DNA of 64,000 nucleotides from Streptomyces roseoverticillatus (GCF_000719265.1 NZ_JOFL01000011.1:186001-250000), one strand, 5' to 3'; counted from the stretch's first letter, positions 16,128 to 26,580 are shown. The notes: generated by a model not told the origin, from the letters alone. A program made the numbers and translations.

Positions 16128-16187
16128 GTCAGGCTCACGGTCTGAGCCAGGGCTTGATGAGCCAGGGCTTGATGAGTCAGGGCTTGA
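16116..16187 (+). repeat. Two nested tandem repeats starting at the oxidoreductase stop
   Basis: CTCACGGTCTGAGTCAGG (16116-16133) is repeated at 16134-16151 with one change; the first copy contains the stop codon. It runs into three copies of the 15-bp unit TGAGCCAGGGCTTGA (16143-16187). No coding or promoter feature is evident. Confidence 0.85.
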
Positions 16188-16306
16188 GCCGAAGCCCGAG
16201 CAGGACCGCTCACCAATCACCCGCTTGAACCACCCGCCGTGCCGCCCCGCCCACCCCGTGTGAGGGTGGGCGAGAGCGGCTCGGGCGGAGAGCGGAGGGC
16301 GGCGAC

Positions 16307-16984
16307 GTGGGCATCGACGGCGGCAGGCTGCCGGGCAGTCTGCGGGCGGGCCTGCGCACGGGACTGATAGCCGGGCCGGTGCTGGCCGCCACCGCCCTGG
16401 TCGTCGCCGTCGCGCCGGGCCCCGAGCCCTCCGAGCCGTCCCCCGGGCACCCGGCCCCGCGCGCGGCTTCCGCCGCGCCCGGCCCGACGCCCGGCCCCCC
16501 CCGCCGCCCCGCCGCCCCGCCGGCCCCCGGTGAGGGCAGGCTCGCCGGGACGTCCGCCGGCGAGGGACGCCTCCACCCGGGCCGCGACCCCGGCCGGACG
16601 GCCCGGCCGGGGTCGCCCGGGATATCCGGCTCACTCCCTTCCGACGAGTCTTCCGAATCGCCCTCCGCGGACCCCTCCGACGACACCGGTACGGAGACGG
16701 GTGAGGACGCTGCCGACCCGGCCGAGGACGCGCCGGGGGAGGACGCCCCCGACACCGCGCCGCCGGCCGCCGTGGACGAGGCGGGCGGTGTTCCCGAACA
16801 GCCGCAAGGCCCCGCCGGACCGGCCACTCCCGACCCTGTGTCCACTCGTTCCGCCGCCGCCCGCGACGCCAGGACCGCGGCCTACGGCGATCACGTGCTG
16901 CGCGTCCTGCCCCTGGGCACCGGCCTCGCCCTCACCGGCCTAGGGCTCGGGTTCTTCGCCCTGCGGCTGCGCAGAGCGAAGTGA
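16307..16984 (+). CDS. Membrane-anchored Pro/Ala-rich protein of unknown function
   Basis: 225 residues. A hydrophobic N-terminal segment (IAGPVLAATALVVAVAP, about residues 22-38) may be a signal anchor. It is followed by about 150 residues rich in Pro, Ala, Ser, Asp and Glu (PADEDAP-type low complexity) and a C-terminal helix LPLGTGLALTGLGLGFFAL with a short basic tail LRRAK. This topology (signal, extended stalk, C-terminal TM, basic tail) resembles a cell-surface stalk protein or a sortase-like anchor without LPxTG. GTG 16307 is preceded by AGCGGAGGGCGG. No recognised domain; function unknown. Confidence 0.65.
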   Translation: MGIDGGRLPGSLRAGLRTGLIAGPVLAATALVVAVAPGPEPSEPSPGHPAPRAASAAPGPTPGPPRRPAAPPAPGEGRLAGTSAGEGRLHPGRDPGRTARPGSPGISGSLPSDESSESPSADPSDDTGTETGEDAADPAEDAPGEDAPDTAPPAAVDEAGGVPEQPQGPAGPATPDPVSTRSAAARDARTAAYGDHVLRVLPLGTGLALTGLGLGFFALRLRRAK

Positions 16985-17131
16985 GCGATGAAGTGAGCAG
17001 TGTGGCGCAGGGAGTGAAAAACGGGGCGCGCGAAGCGGGAAAGGGGCGCGCGGCAGGGCGCGTGGCACGGTGGATCAGGCGTGTACGGGGGCATCAACAG
17101 GGGGAAATCACATGTGCGAGAGAATGGCGGC

Positions 17132-17695
17132 ATGGATATGCCGAGGAATGAACGGTCGCAGGAGGAGAGCCCCAAAGTCCTGGTCGTAGGCCCGGACGGC
17201 ATGGCTCTCGGCAGCGCCAGCCCCGGCGGCGGGGAGGGCGACGACGAGTCGCGCGAGGTCCCGGTGACGGAAATGGTCGAACAGCCTGCGAAGGTCATGC
17301 GCATCGGCAGCATGATCAAGCAACTGCTGGAGGAAGTGCGGGCCGCACCTCTCGACGAGGCGAGCAGGGTCCGGCTCAAGGAGATCCACCACAGCTCCGT
17401 CAAGGAGCTGGAGGACGGCCTGGCCCCCGAGCTGGTCGAGGAGCTGGAGCGCCTGTCGCTTCCCTTCATGGACGACAGCGTGCCGAGCGAGGCGGAACTG
17501 CGCATTGCGCAGGCCCAGTTGGTCGGCTGGCTGGAGGGCCTGTTCCACGGCATCCAGACGACGCTGTTCGCCCAGCAGATGGCGGCCCGGGCCCAGCTGG
17601 AGCAGATGCGCAGGGCGCTGCCCGCCGGTGTCCTGGGGGACGACGAGGGCGACGGCCACCAGCACAGCGGCGCGCGCTCCGGCCCGTATCTCTGA
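17132..17695 (+). CDS. bpa: Bacterial proteasome activator Bpa
   Basis: 187 residues matching the Bpa (DUF2587) family: a helical core (VMRIGSMIKQLLEEVR, HSSVKELEDGL, QLVGWLEGLFHGIQ) and a disordered C-terminus ending GPYL. This resembles the GQYL tail by which mycobacterial Bpa docks on and opens the 20S proteasome gate independently of ATP. The proteasome itself is not in this window. The start is uncertain: ATG 17132 is chosen, with GTG 17114 and ATG 17138 also in frame; none has a strong SD. The stop codon lies in a short direct repeat, and a large hairpin follows at 17805-17855. Confidence 0.85.
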   Translation: MDMPRNERSQEESPKVLVVGPDGMALGSASPGGGEGDDESREVPVTEMVEQPAKVMRIGSMIKQLLEEVRAAPLDEASRVRLKEIHHSSVKELEDGLAPELVEELERLSLPFMDDSVPSEAELRIAQAQLVGWLEGLFHGIQTTLFAQQMAARAQLEQMRRALPAGVLGDDEGDGHQHSGARSGPYL

Positions 17696-17765
17696 GAGCT
17701 CCGCATCTCCGAGGGCTCTGAACCTCCGAGGACTCCGAGAGCTCCGCATCCCTGAGAGCTCCGAG
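17692..17765 (+). repeat. Direct repeats of CTGAGAGCTCCGCATC at the bpa stop
   Basis: Copy 1 (17692-17707) contains the bpa TGA. Copy 2 is at 17735-17750 (one change) and a partial third at 17752-17765. Between copies the sequence is a degenerate CTCCGAG series. No gene is seen. Confidence 0.75.
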
Positions 17766-17804
17766 AGTCCCGAGCGTAAGAACTCTGAGCGAGCGTCAGC
17801 CCGC

Positions 17805-17855
17805 TTGCACATGTGCCCGGTACGTCCTCTCAGGACGTACCGGGCACACGTGCAA
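17805..17855. terminator. Long bidirectional terminator hairpin between bpa and kinase gene
   Basis: 24-bp arms with a 3-nt loop and a single mismatch; the inner part is GTACGTCCT-CTC-AGGACGTAC. It is ideally placed between the convergent bpa and kinase genes. There are no U-tracts, as usual for Streptomyces terminators. Confidence 0.85.
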
Positions 17856-17860
17856 CAACG

Positions 17861-17898
17861 GCCTTACGAGGCCGGGTCGGTCCTACGAAGCCGGGTCG
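17861..17898 (-). repeat. Imperfect tandem duplication of the kinase 3' end
   Basis: The kinase gene ends (plus-strand view) CCTACGAAGCCGGGTCG at 17882-17898. A similar copy, CTTACGAGGCCGGGTCG, lies at 17863-17879, just beyond the stop. It belongs to the stop-codon-proximal duplication pattern described in the findings. Confidence 0.6.
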
Positions 17899-19616
17899 CC
17901 CGTCGACACCGTCAGCACGAACTGGTCCGACGGCGACTTCGGGTCGAACGGGTCACCCGCGGCCGGCACCTGGTTGAGCACCGTGCCCTTGCCCCAGGTG
18001 TTCTCCGGCGACACGTCGATCCGGTACTTCCAGCCGGCGGCCTGGAGGCACGACTTCACGGAGTCGATGTACATGTAGCGGAAGTCGGGGGACGACTTCT
18101 TCGACTTGTCGCTGTAGTACTCGTAGGCCTTGGTGCACTTCTCCGGGTCGACGGTCTTCGACTTGTCGCCCTCCTTGTGCTTGCTCTGCGTGCCGCCGGT
18201 GCCGCCGCCGGCCGTCGTGCCGCCACCGCTCGTGGAGGTGGTGCCGCCGCCGGGGGCCGGGGCGCCGCTGGCCGGTGCCTGGCTCTGCCCGCCGGTGGTG
18301 CCGCCGCTGCCGGCCTCGTTGCCCTTCTCGCCGCCGCTCAGCGTGATCGCGGCGATCACGCCGATGACCGCGAGGCCCGCGACGACCGCCGAGCCGATGA
18401 TGACGCCCTTGTTGCTCTTGCCGCCGCCCGAGGACGAACCGACCGAGGTGGACGGACCGGTCGAGTACGGAGGGGGCGTGCTGGGGCCGCCCGGACCGGC
18501 CTGGAAGGGCTGCACCGGCGTCGGGTACCCCCCAGCGGCCTGCTGAGCGCCCGAGGAGGGCCCGTAGCCGCCGTTGTAGGGCCCGGGGGCCGCCGGGGGC
18601 TGGTAGGGCGTCTGGACGCCGCCAGGGCCCGGCGCGGGGGTCTGCTGGTCGACGGGCGGGAAGACCGCCGAGCCGACGCCCGCGCCGCTGCGCGCCGGCG
18701 GACCGCCCGCGATGATGATCGGCGCGGGCGCGGCCTGCGCCGTGCCCGTGACCCGCGCGCACTCGTCGCGCATGGACTCGGCGCTCGGGAAGCGCTCGTT
18801 CGGGTTCTTCTTCAGCGCCCGGGCGACGAGCGCGTCGACCGCCGGCGGGATCGAGCGGTTGATCGTGGAGGGAGCGACCGGCTCCTCCTGGACGTGCGCG
18901 TAGGCGATGGCCAGCGGCGAGTCCGCGTCGAACGGCAGCCGTCCGGTGAGCAGCTCGAAGAGCATGATGCCGACCGAGTACAGGTCGGAGCGGGCGTCCA
19001 CGCCGCGCCCGAGGGCCTGCTCGGGGGAGAGGTACTGCGGGGTGCCGACGACCATGCCGGTCTGCGTCATCGACGTGACGCCGGACTGCATGGCGCGGGC
19101 GATGCCGAAGTCCATCACCTTGACCACGCCGCGCTTGGTCATCATCACGTTGCCGGGCTTGATGTCGCGGTGGACCAGGCCCATCTCGTGGCTGACCTCG
19201 AGCGCCGCCAGCACGTCGGCGGTGATCTTCAGCGCCTTGTCAGCCGGCATCGCGCCGAACTGCGCCACGTCCGCGTCGAGGACGGAGCGCAGCGGCTGGC
19301 CCTCGATGTACTCCATGACGATGTACGGCATGGTCGACCCGTCGAGGTCGTCCTCGCCTGTGTCGAACACCGAGACGATGTTGGTGTGTGTGAGCTTGGC
19401 GACGGCCTGGGCCTCGCGCCGGAACCGCTCGCGGAAGGACGCCTCCCGGCCGAGCTCCGTGTGAAGTGTCTTGATTGCGACCTGACGGTCCAGGACGGAG
19501 TCGTAGGCCAGGTGGACGGAGGCCATCCCGCCCTCGCCCAGAAGGTCCCGGAGCTGGTAGCGGCCGCCACCGACAGACCGGCCCGCGTAGCGGCCCTGTG
19601 CGCCGTCCTGGCTCAT
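17883..19616 (-). CDS. Ser/Thr protein kinase with transmembrane segment and PASTA-like C-terminus
   Basis: 577 residues. The cytoplasmic Hanks-type kinase domain spans residues 20-285: glycine loop GEGGMASV, catalytic HRDIKPGN, DFGIA, APE-equivalent LSPEQALG. A proline-rich juxtamembrane region, one TM helix (VVAGLAVIGVIAAITL, near residue 400) and an external Gly/Thr-rich stalk follow. It ends in a single PASTA-like unit (CLQAAGWKYRIDVSPENTWG, then GTVLNQVPAAG). It is probably a membrane receptor kinase sensing cell wall or other extracellular cues. ATG 19616 has AAGGGGGAAG upstream. It diverges from a second, clearly paralogous kinase across 317 nt. Confidence 0.87.
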   Translation of the reverse strand: MSQDGAQGRYAGRSVGGGRYQLRDLLGEGGMASVHLAYDSVLDRQVAIKTLHTELGREASFRERFRREAQAVAKLTHTNIVSVFDTGEDDLDGSTMPYIVMEYIEGQPLRSVLDADVAQFGAMPADKALKITADVLAALEVSHEMGLVHRDIKPGNVMMTKRGVVKVMDFGIARAMQSGVTSMTQTGMVVGTPQYLSPEQALGRGVDARSDLYSVGIMLFELLTGRLPFDADSPLAIAYAHVQEEPVAPSTINRSIPPAVDALVARALKKNPNERFPSAESMRDECARVTGTAQAAPAPIIIAGGPPARSGAGVGSAVFPPVDQQTPAPGPGGVQTPYQPPAAPGPYNGGYGPSSGAQQAAGGYPTPVQPFQAGPGGPSTPPPYSTGPSTSVGSSSGGGKSNKGVIIGSAVVAGLAVIGVIAAITLSGGEKGNEAGSGGTTGGQSQAPASGAPAPGGGTTSTSGGGTTAGGGTGGTQSKHKEGDKSKTVDPEKCTKAYEYYSDKSKKSSPDFRYMYIDSVKSCLQAAGWKYRIDVSPENTWGKGTVLNQVPAAGDPFDPKSPSDQFVLTVSTGDPAS

Positions 19617-19933
19617 CGTTCTGCTTCCCCCTTGGGCGCACTGCCTGGCTACGAGATGCCACCGCGTCGGCAGTGGCACACGTTTCCACTCTGTCGATAT
19701 ATCTCGGCCAAGTCTGCCCCAGGCCGCGGGCACGTCAAGCCGCGTGCCCGTTCCGTGACGGGATGCGCGACAAGACGTCACGAGATTTGCCTTGCCCAGG
19801 GCCGTACGGGTTTGATAGCGCGTCCATCCCGGACCGGCGCGCGCCGCGGAACCTGTAGCGTGCCTTAGCGGAAGACCGTTTTCCCACCGCAGCGCCTTCC
19901 GCGCGACGCGGCCAGACACGACGGCGAGGACTG
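19617..19933. other. 317-nt divergent promoter region of the two kinase genes
   Basis: No ORF is supported here. The region is less GC-rich than the flanking genes (for example CTGTCGATATATCTCGG near 19691-19707, containing the palindrome GATATATC) and must contain the promoters of both kinase genes. I could not assign -10/-35 boxes with confidence. Confidence 0.5.
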
Positions 19934-21598
<1,665 letters not shown>

Positions 21599-21650
21599 TC
21601 CGGCCGCCGCCACGTCGGGCGACAGCAGGCGACAAAGCGAACAACTACTT

Positions 21651-21674
21651 GAGGGCACCCCATGGGGTGCCCTC
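21651..21674. terminator. Perfect palindrome terminator between kinase and phosphotransferase genes
   Basis: GAGGGCACCCCA followed by TGGGGTGCCCTC: a 24-nt perfect palindrome, then GGTCGTTTCC. It is placed 53 nt after the kinase stop and 19 nt before the stop of the convergent phosphotransferase gene, so it can serve both strands. Confidence 0.85.
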
Positions 21675-21692
21675 GGTCGTTTCCGCAGCCGC

Positions 21693-22817
21693 TCAGTCCG
21701 TGAACGCGTCCCGTACCGCCTCGTACGACCGCGTCCACCACACCGTCAGCGCCGCCGACGCCGGGAAGCCGGGGTCCGCGCGGTGGTCGCCCCGCTGGTA
21801 GCGCCAGCGCAGCATCCAGAAGTCGTTCAGCCGTTCCCACCACACGCGGTGGACCGCGGCGCCCAGTTCGGCGGGGCCGGCGCCGCTCGCGCGCCGGTAC
21901 GCGCGCGAGTACGGCCGTATCTTCGCGAGGTCGAGCGTGCCGTCGGGCCGGAGGAAGAAGATGACGGCGGCGCGGACGGCCTCCTCCGCGCGGGGCCGCA
22001 CGCCTAGCCGGTCCCAGTCGACGATCGCGGCGGGTTCGCCGCCGCGGTAGAGCAGGTTGAGCGGGTGGAAGTCGCCGTGCACCCAGCCGGGCGCGGTGCC
22101 GTCGGCGGGGCGGCGGTGGGCGTGGCGCTCCAGCAGGGCGCGGCGCTCGATCAGCCGGTGCTCGGCGAGTTCGTCGAAGGAGTCGCGCGGGCGGCTGCCC
22201 CTGCCCCGGCGGACGAGCCCGAGAAGCTCCTCGATGAGGGCGTACGTGTCCTGGGGGTCCGCGGAGGCGTCTTCGGGCCTCCCGGGCCCTCCAGGGCCCC
22301 CTGAGGCCTCTCCAGGGCCTTCTGCGGGGGTGAAGGGCGCGAGCGGTCCGTCGGGGGTCTCCTCCCGGCAGACCTTCGCCAGGCACGTGTGGACGTGGCC
22401 GAGCAGCGCGCCGAGCTTGCGGGACTGCGCGAGGGTCAGCTCTCCCCCGTCGCGGTGGCGGCCGTCGACCCAGGGGTGCAGGGCGTAGCAGCGGCCGCCG
22501 AGGACGGTGACGGTGGTGCCGTCGGTGCGGGCCACGGGCGGGGCGACGGGCAGGCCGAGGGCGGCCAGGCGCAGGGTGACGCTGTGCTGGCGGGCGATGG
22601 CGGCCTGGTCGCCGTCGAGGTGGTGCTTGAGGAAGAAGTCGCCGCGGGTGGTGGTGAGGCGGTAGCCGCGGTTGAGCAGGCCCTGGGTCAGGGGGACGCA
22701 CGAGACGGGCTCGCCGGCCCGGTCGTAGCGGCGCAGCAGTGTGTGCAGGGTGCCGGTGTCGGGGCCGATGTCGGGTCCGGTGTCGGGCGGGGCATCGGTG
22801 ACAAGTGAGCGTGGCAC
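21693..22817 (-). CDS. Aminoglycoside phosphotransferase (APH) family protein
   Basis: 374 residues of the APH/choline kinase fold. The Brenner-type catalytic loop is WVHGDFHPLNLLY (about residues 250-262) and the metal-binding segment AIVDWDRLG follows. The substrate of such chromosomal Streptomyces APH-like proteins is usually unknown (small-molecule kinases, homoserine or methylthioribose kinase relatives), so antibiotic resistance should not be assumed. A Gly/Pro-rich insertion (PGEASGGPGGPG, near residue 150) separates the lobes. Start ATG 22817. It follows the PNPOx-like gene by only 15 nt, so the two are likely co-transcribed. Confidence 0.75.
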   Translation of the reverse strand: MPRSLVTDAPPDTGPDIGPDTGTLHTLLRRYDRAGEPVSCVPLTQGLLNRGYRLTTTRGDFFLKHHLDGDQAAIARQHSVTLRLAALGLPVAPPVARTDGTTVTVLGGRCYALHPWVDGRHRDGGELTLAQSRKLGALLGHVHTCLAKVCREETPDGPLAPFTPAEGPGEASGGPGGPGRPEDASADPQDTYALIEELLGLVRRGRGSRPRDSFDELAEHRLIERRALLERHAHRRPADGTAPGWVHGDFHPLNLLYRGGEPAAIVDWDRLGVRPRAEEAVRAAVIFFLRPDGTLDLAKIRPYSRAYRRASGAGPAELGAAVHRVWWERLNDFWMLRWRYQRGDHRADPGFPASAALTVWWTRSYEAVRDAFTD

Positions 22818-22832
22818 GTCCCAAATGTTAAA

Positions 22833-23267
22833 TCACGCTGAGTGTGCGGCCTGTCGCGCGGGGACCCCTTCGAGGTGATGCACGGTGGTGAACTGCGGTT
22901 CGATGTACAGGTATTCGGGACGGAAGGGGGTCGCGTCCGCCGTGCGGGGCGGCCGCCCGAAGCGTTCCAGGTCCTCCCCGGAGGGGAGGAAGAGGCGTGC
23001 CGTGCCGACGAATTGGACGGTCCACACGGCCTCGTCGCCCTCGTGGCGGTCGCCGAGGTTGTCCGCGCCGTACGCGACGACGTTGCCGTCGCAGGCCTGT
23101 GCGTACCCGAAGTCGCCGTGGAGGCGGAGCAGGACGCTGTCGCCGGAGACGATGTGGCGGGCGACGGTGACGAAGGGGAGCGCGCGCATGCTGACCGAGA
23201 GGCGGCCGTAGGGGGTGCGGTCGAGCAGTTCGAGGGCTCGGTGTCGGTCGGGATGCGCGGAGAGCAT
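22833..23267 (-). CDS. Pyridoxamine 5'-phosphate oxidase family (FMN-binding split barrel) protein
   Basis: 144 residues with the split-barrel pattern of small flavin-reductase/PNPOx-like proteins (TPYGRLSVSMRALPFVTV near residues 18-35; SVLLRLHGDFG; AVWTVQFVGTARL). It probably binds FMN or F420. It is too short and divergent for true PdxH, so the reaction is unknown. Start ATG 23267 (MLSAHPDRH) is chosen by family length; in-frame upstream codons exist up to 23345 and there is no strong SD. Likely first gene of a two-gene unit with the APH-like gene. Confidence 0.72.
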   Translation of the reverse strand: MLSAHPDRHRALELLDRTPYGRLSVSMRALPFVTVARHIVSGDSVLLRLHGDFGYAQACDGNVVAYGADNLGDRHEGDEAVWTVQFVGTARLFLPSGEDLERFGRPPRTADATPFRPEYLYIEPQFTTVHHLEGVPARQAAHSA

Positions 23268-23369
23268 GGCACCACTGTGCACGCCTGTCCCACCCGTCCA
23301 TAGGGGCACCCGCCCCTTCGGCGCGGGCCATTGGTCCCGAATCACCGGTTTACCGTAGATCCGGCAGAT

Positions 23370-23420
23370 TCACCGCTTCTCATCACTGCTCCTTGTCGCC
23401 GCTTCTCGTCACCGCTTCTC
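23370..23420 (-). repeat. Three copies of TCACCGCTTCTC around the response-regulator stop
   Basis: Copies are at 23370-23381, 23396-23407 (one change) and 23409-23420; the last contains the stop codon of the minus-strand regulator. Same pattern as at several other gene ends in this window. Confidence 0.7.
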
Positions 23421-24086
23421 CGCCTGGAGTCGCGCCACGTACGCCGCCGCCTGGGAGCGCCGCTCCATGCCCAGCTTGGAGAGCAGGCTGGAGACGTAGT
23501 TCTTGATCGTCTTCTCGGCCAGGTGCAGCCGCTCGCCGATCACGCGGTTGGTCAGGCCCTCGCCGATCAGGTCCAGGATCCGGCGCTCCTGGTCGGTCAG
23601 GCTCGCCAGCCGGTCGTCGCCCTTAGGCGCCCTGCCGTCGCGCAGCCGCTCCAGGACCCGTGCCGTCGCCACCGGGTCGAGCAGGGATTTCCCGGCCGCC
23701 ACGTCCCGCACGGCGGCGAGCAACTCATTGCCACGAATTGCCTTCAGTACGTAGCCGGAGGCGCCCGCCATGATCGCGTCGAAGAGCGCCTCGTCATCGG
23801 CGAAGGAGGTGAGCATCAGGCATTTGATCTGCTCGTCCTGTGAACGGATTTCCCGGCAGACTTCTACGCCGCTGCCATCCGGAAGGCGAACGTCCAGAAC
23901 TGCCACGTCAGGCCGCGTGGCGGGAATGCGCACCATGGCGTCCGCGGCCGTCCCGGCCTCCCCGACGACCTCGATGTCGGCCTCCCCGGCCAGCATCTCG
24001 TGCACCCCGCGCCGGACGACCTCGTGGTCATCGAGCAGAAATACCGTGATTTTTCCTTGTTCGGGCACAGTGCCAGTCTCACACAC
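23409..24086 (-). CDS. NarL/DevR-family response regulator
   Basis: 225 residues. The receiver domain shows the phosphoacceptor context [13 protein letters not shown] (Asp near residue 65), an upstream acidic pair DDHE, the conserved Lys in GYVLKA and Thr in LMLTSF. A C-terminal LuxR helix-turn-helix follows ([20 protein letters not shown] and [17 protein letters not shown]). It resembles mycobacterial DevR/DosR. No histidine kinase is adjacent, so it is an orphan in this window. GTG 24086 is chosen because GGGGAAGA precedes it; GTG 24068 is an alternative. It diverges from the second bkd operon; in S. coelicolor, as I recall, the same pair is adjacent. Confidence 0.85.
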   Translation of the reverse strand: MCETGTVPEQGKITVFLLDDHEVVRRGVHEMLAGEADIEVVGEAGTAADAMVRIPATRPDVAVLDVRLPDGSGVEVCREIRSQDEQIKCLMLTSFADDEALFDAIMAGASGYVLKAIRGNELLAAVRDVAAGKSLLDPVATARVLERLRDGRAPKGDDRLASLTDQERRILDLIGEGLTNRVIGERLHLAEKTIKNYVSSLLSKLGMERRSQAAAYVARLQAEKR

Positions 24087-24194
24087 GGAGTCTTCCCCTG
24101 CTCTTGTCCTCCGGGATAACGTGCCGTCGTTCCGGCAGCCCGCATGGGCTGTGCTCACAAGGTCGTGACCAGGAGCGTCGCCCCGCTTTCTCGA

Positions 24195-24216
24195 TTTACT
24201 TGGAAATCCAAGCAAA
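24195..24216. promoter_or_regulatory. AT-rich palindrome upstream of second bkd operon
   Basis: Core CTTGGA-AA-TCCAAG (24199-24212) is perfect and is flanked by TTT and AAA (one mismatch each side). It stands out in a GC-rich context, 216 nt before the E1-alpha GTG and 109 nt before the divergent regulator start. It is a candidate operator for the orphan regulator or for a bkd regulator. Confidence 0.5.
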
Positions 24217-24431
24217 ATTGCAGGTCAGGCGGGGTTTCGCAGGAATGCGGCCTTCTGGGTAACGTGCTTATTGCAGGCCTTTCGCCGGGGCGCCTGTCAC
24301 GCCCGGTTCCGGCCTCGGCACACCCACCCCGTGTGCCGTCGGGGATCGAGCGAGCATTCTCCTGCCTCACGGCGGGGGAACCCCCTCTGGCCGCCGGCGA
24401 CCCCGGGGGCCGGACTGACGGAGGAGCACAC

Positions 24432-25583
24432 GTGACTGTGGACAGCACTGCCGCGCGCAAGCCGCGCCGCGGCGGCAGCAAGCGCGCCGGCGCCAAGACC
24501 GCCAAGGCGGCGGGCGAGCCCGAGCTCGTACAGCTGCTGACGCCCGAGGGCGAGCGGGTCGAGCACCCCGACTACTCCATCGACCTGTCCGCCGAAGAAC
24601 TGCGCGGCCTGTACCGGGACATGGTGCTGACCCGCCGTTTCGACGCGGAGGCCACCACCCTGCAGCGCCAGGGCGAACTGGGTCTGTGGGCCTCTCTGCT
24701 GGGCCAGGAGGCCGCCCAGATCGGCTCCGGCCGGGCGACGCGCCCGGACGACTACGTCTTCCCGACCTACCGCGAGCACGGCGTGGCCTGGTGCCGCGGG
24801 GTCGACCCCACCAACCTGCTCGGCATGTTCCGCGGCGTGAACCACGGCGGCTGGGACCCCAACGAGAACAACTTCCACCTCTACACCATCGTCATCGGCT
24901 CGCAGGCCCTGCACGCGACCGGTTACGCCATGGGGATCACCAAGGACGGCGCCGACTCCGCCGTCATCGCCTACTTCGGCGACGGCGCCTCCAGCCAGGG
25001 CGACGTGGCCGAGGCGTTCACCTTCGCGGCCGTCTACAACGCCCCGGTCGTATTCTTCTGCCAGAACAACCAGTGGGCCATCTCCGAGCCCACCGAGAAG
25101 CAGACCCGCGTCCCGCTCTACCAGCGCGCGCAGGGCTACGGCTTCCCCGGCGTCCGCGTCGACGGCAACGACGTCCTCGCCTGCCTCGCCGTCACCAAGG
25201 CCGCCCTCGACCGGGCCCGCACCGGCCAGGGCCCGATGCTGATCGAGGCCTTCACGTACCGCATGGGCGCCCACACCACCTCCGACGACCCGACGCGCTA
25301 CCGCCGCGACGAGGAGCGCGAGCTGTGGGAGGCCAAGGACCCGATCGCGCGCCTGCGCGCGTACCTGGAGCGCGAGGACAACGCCGACGAGGCATTCTTC
25401 GCCGCCCTGGAGACCGAGGCCGACGAGCTCGCCAAGCACGTGCGCGACCGCGTCCGCACCATGCCGGACCCCGAGAACATGGCGATCTTCGACAACATCT
25501 ACGCCGACGGCCACGCCCTCGTCGACGAGGAGCGCGCCCAGTTCGCCGCCTACCAGGCTTCGTTCGCCGAGGAGAGCCACTGA
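24432..25583 (+). CDS. bkdA: 2-oxoacid dehydrogenase E1 alpha subunit (second operon)
   Basis: 383 residues. An N-terminal basic tail (ARKPRRGGSKRAGAKTAK, about residues 6-23) precedes the E1-alpha domain. The thiamine diphosphate motif is GDGASSQGDVAEAF...NN (about residues 185-215) and the family signature LLGQEAAQIGSG lies near residue 95. It is a paralogue of the protein at 7312-8469. Such genes are often labelled pyruvate dehydrogenase, but the paired E2 and the synteny I recall for Streptomyces favour branched-chain oxoacids. GTG 24432 follows GGAGGAGCACAC. TGATG overlap with the beta subunit. Confidence 0.86.
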   Translation: MTVDSTAARKPRRGGSKRAGAKTAKAAGEPELVQLLTPEGERVEHPDYSIDLSAEELRGLYRDMVLTRRFDAEATTLQRQGELGLWASLLGQEAAQIGSGRATRPDDYVFPTYREHGVAWCRGVDPTNLLGMFRGVNHGGWDPNENNFHLYTIVIGSQALHATGYAMGITKDGADSAVIAYFGDGASSQGDVAEAFTFAAVYNAPVVFFCQNNQWAISEPTEKQTRVPLYQRAQGYGFPGVRVDGNDVLACLAVTKAALDRARTGQGPMLIEAFTYRMGAHTTSDDPTRYRRDEERELWEAKDPIARLRAYLEREDNADEAFFAALETEADELAKHVRDRVRTMPDPENMAIFDNIYADGHALVDEERAQFAAYQASFAEESH

Positions 25584-26563
25584 TGACCGCCCAGAAGCTC
25601 TCCATCGTCAAGGCGATCAACGCCTCGCTGCGCACCGCGCTGGAGAACGACCCCAAGGTCCTCGTCATGGGCGAGGACGTCGGCAAGCTCGGCGGCGTCT
25701 TCCGCGTCACCGACGGCCTGCAGAAGGACTTCGGCGAGGAGCGGGTCATCGACACCCCGCTCGCCGAGTCCGGCATCGTCGGCACCGCGATCGGCCTGGC
25801 CCTGCGCGGCTACCGCCCCGTCGTCGAGATCCAGTTCGACGGCTTCGTCTTCCCCGCGTACGACCAGATCGTCACCCAGCTCGCCAAGATGCACGCCCGC
25901 GCGCTCGGCAAGATCAAGCTGCCGGTCGTCATCCGCATCCCCTACGGCGGTGCCATCGGCGCCGTCGAGCACCACAGCGAGTCGCCCGAGACGCTGTTCG
26001 CGCACGTCGCGGGCCTGAAGGTGGTCTCCCCGTCGAACGCCTCGGACGCCTACTGGATGCTCCAGCAGGCCATCCAGAGCGACGACCCGGTCATCTACTT
26101 CGAGCCCAAGCGCCGCTACCACGACAAGTCCGAGCTCGACACGGAGGCCATTCCGGACCCGCTGCACGCCGCGCGCGTCGCCCGCCCGGGCACGGACCTC
26201 ACCCTCGCCGCCTACGGGCCGATGGTGAAGACCTGTCTGGAGGCCGCCGCGGCGGCCGAGGAGGAGGGCAAGTCCCTGGAGGTCCTCGACCTCCGCTCGA
26301 TGTCGCCCATCGACTTCGACGGCATCCAGGCGTCCGTCGAGCGCACCCGCCGGCTGGTCGTCGTCCACGAGGCCCCGGTCTTCCTGGGCACCGGTGCGGA
26401 GATCGCCGCCCGGATCACCGAGCGGTGCTTCTACCACCTGGAGGCCCCGGTCCTGCGGGTCGGCGGATATCACGCGCCCTACCCGCCGTCCCGGCTGGAG
26501 GACGAGTACCTTCCGGGACTGGACCGGGTGCTCGACGCCGTCGACCGCGCGCTGGCGTACTGA
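25583..26563 (+). CDS. bkdB: 2-oxoacid dehydrogenase E1 beta subunit (second operon)
   Basis: 326 residues, colinear with the beta subunit of the first operon: VMGEDVGKLGGVFRVT, DTPLAESGIVGTAIGLAL, AVEHHSESPE near the active site, and a transketolase_C domain (EVLDLRSMSPID). It pairs with the preceding alpha subunit to form thiamine-dependent E1. The start overlaps the upstream TGA (TGATG). An 18-nt gap with GAGGAGAG leads to the E2 gene. Confidence 0.87.
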   Translation: MTAQKLSIVKAINASLRTALENDPKVLVMGEDVGKLGGVFRVTDGLQKDFGEERVIDTPLAESGIVGTAIGLALRGYRPVVEIQFDGFVFPAYDQIVTQLAKMHARALGKIKLPVVIRIPYGGAIGAVEHHSESPETLFAHVAGLKVVSPSNASDAYWMLQQAIQSDDPVIYFEPKRRYHDKSELDTEAIPDPLHAARVARPGTDLTLAAYGPMVKTCLEAAAAAEEEGKSLEVLDLRSMSPIDFDGIQASVERTRRLVVVHEAPVFLGTGAEIAARITERCFYHLEAPVLRVGGYHAPYPPSRLEDEYLPGLDRVLDAVDRALAY

Positions 26564-26580
26564 GGGGTTTGAGGAGAGTC

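Noticed and set aside
21693..22817. Aminoglycoside resistance gene
   Set aside because: The fold is APH-like, but nothing in the sequence identifies a drug substrate; left as family-level call.
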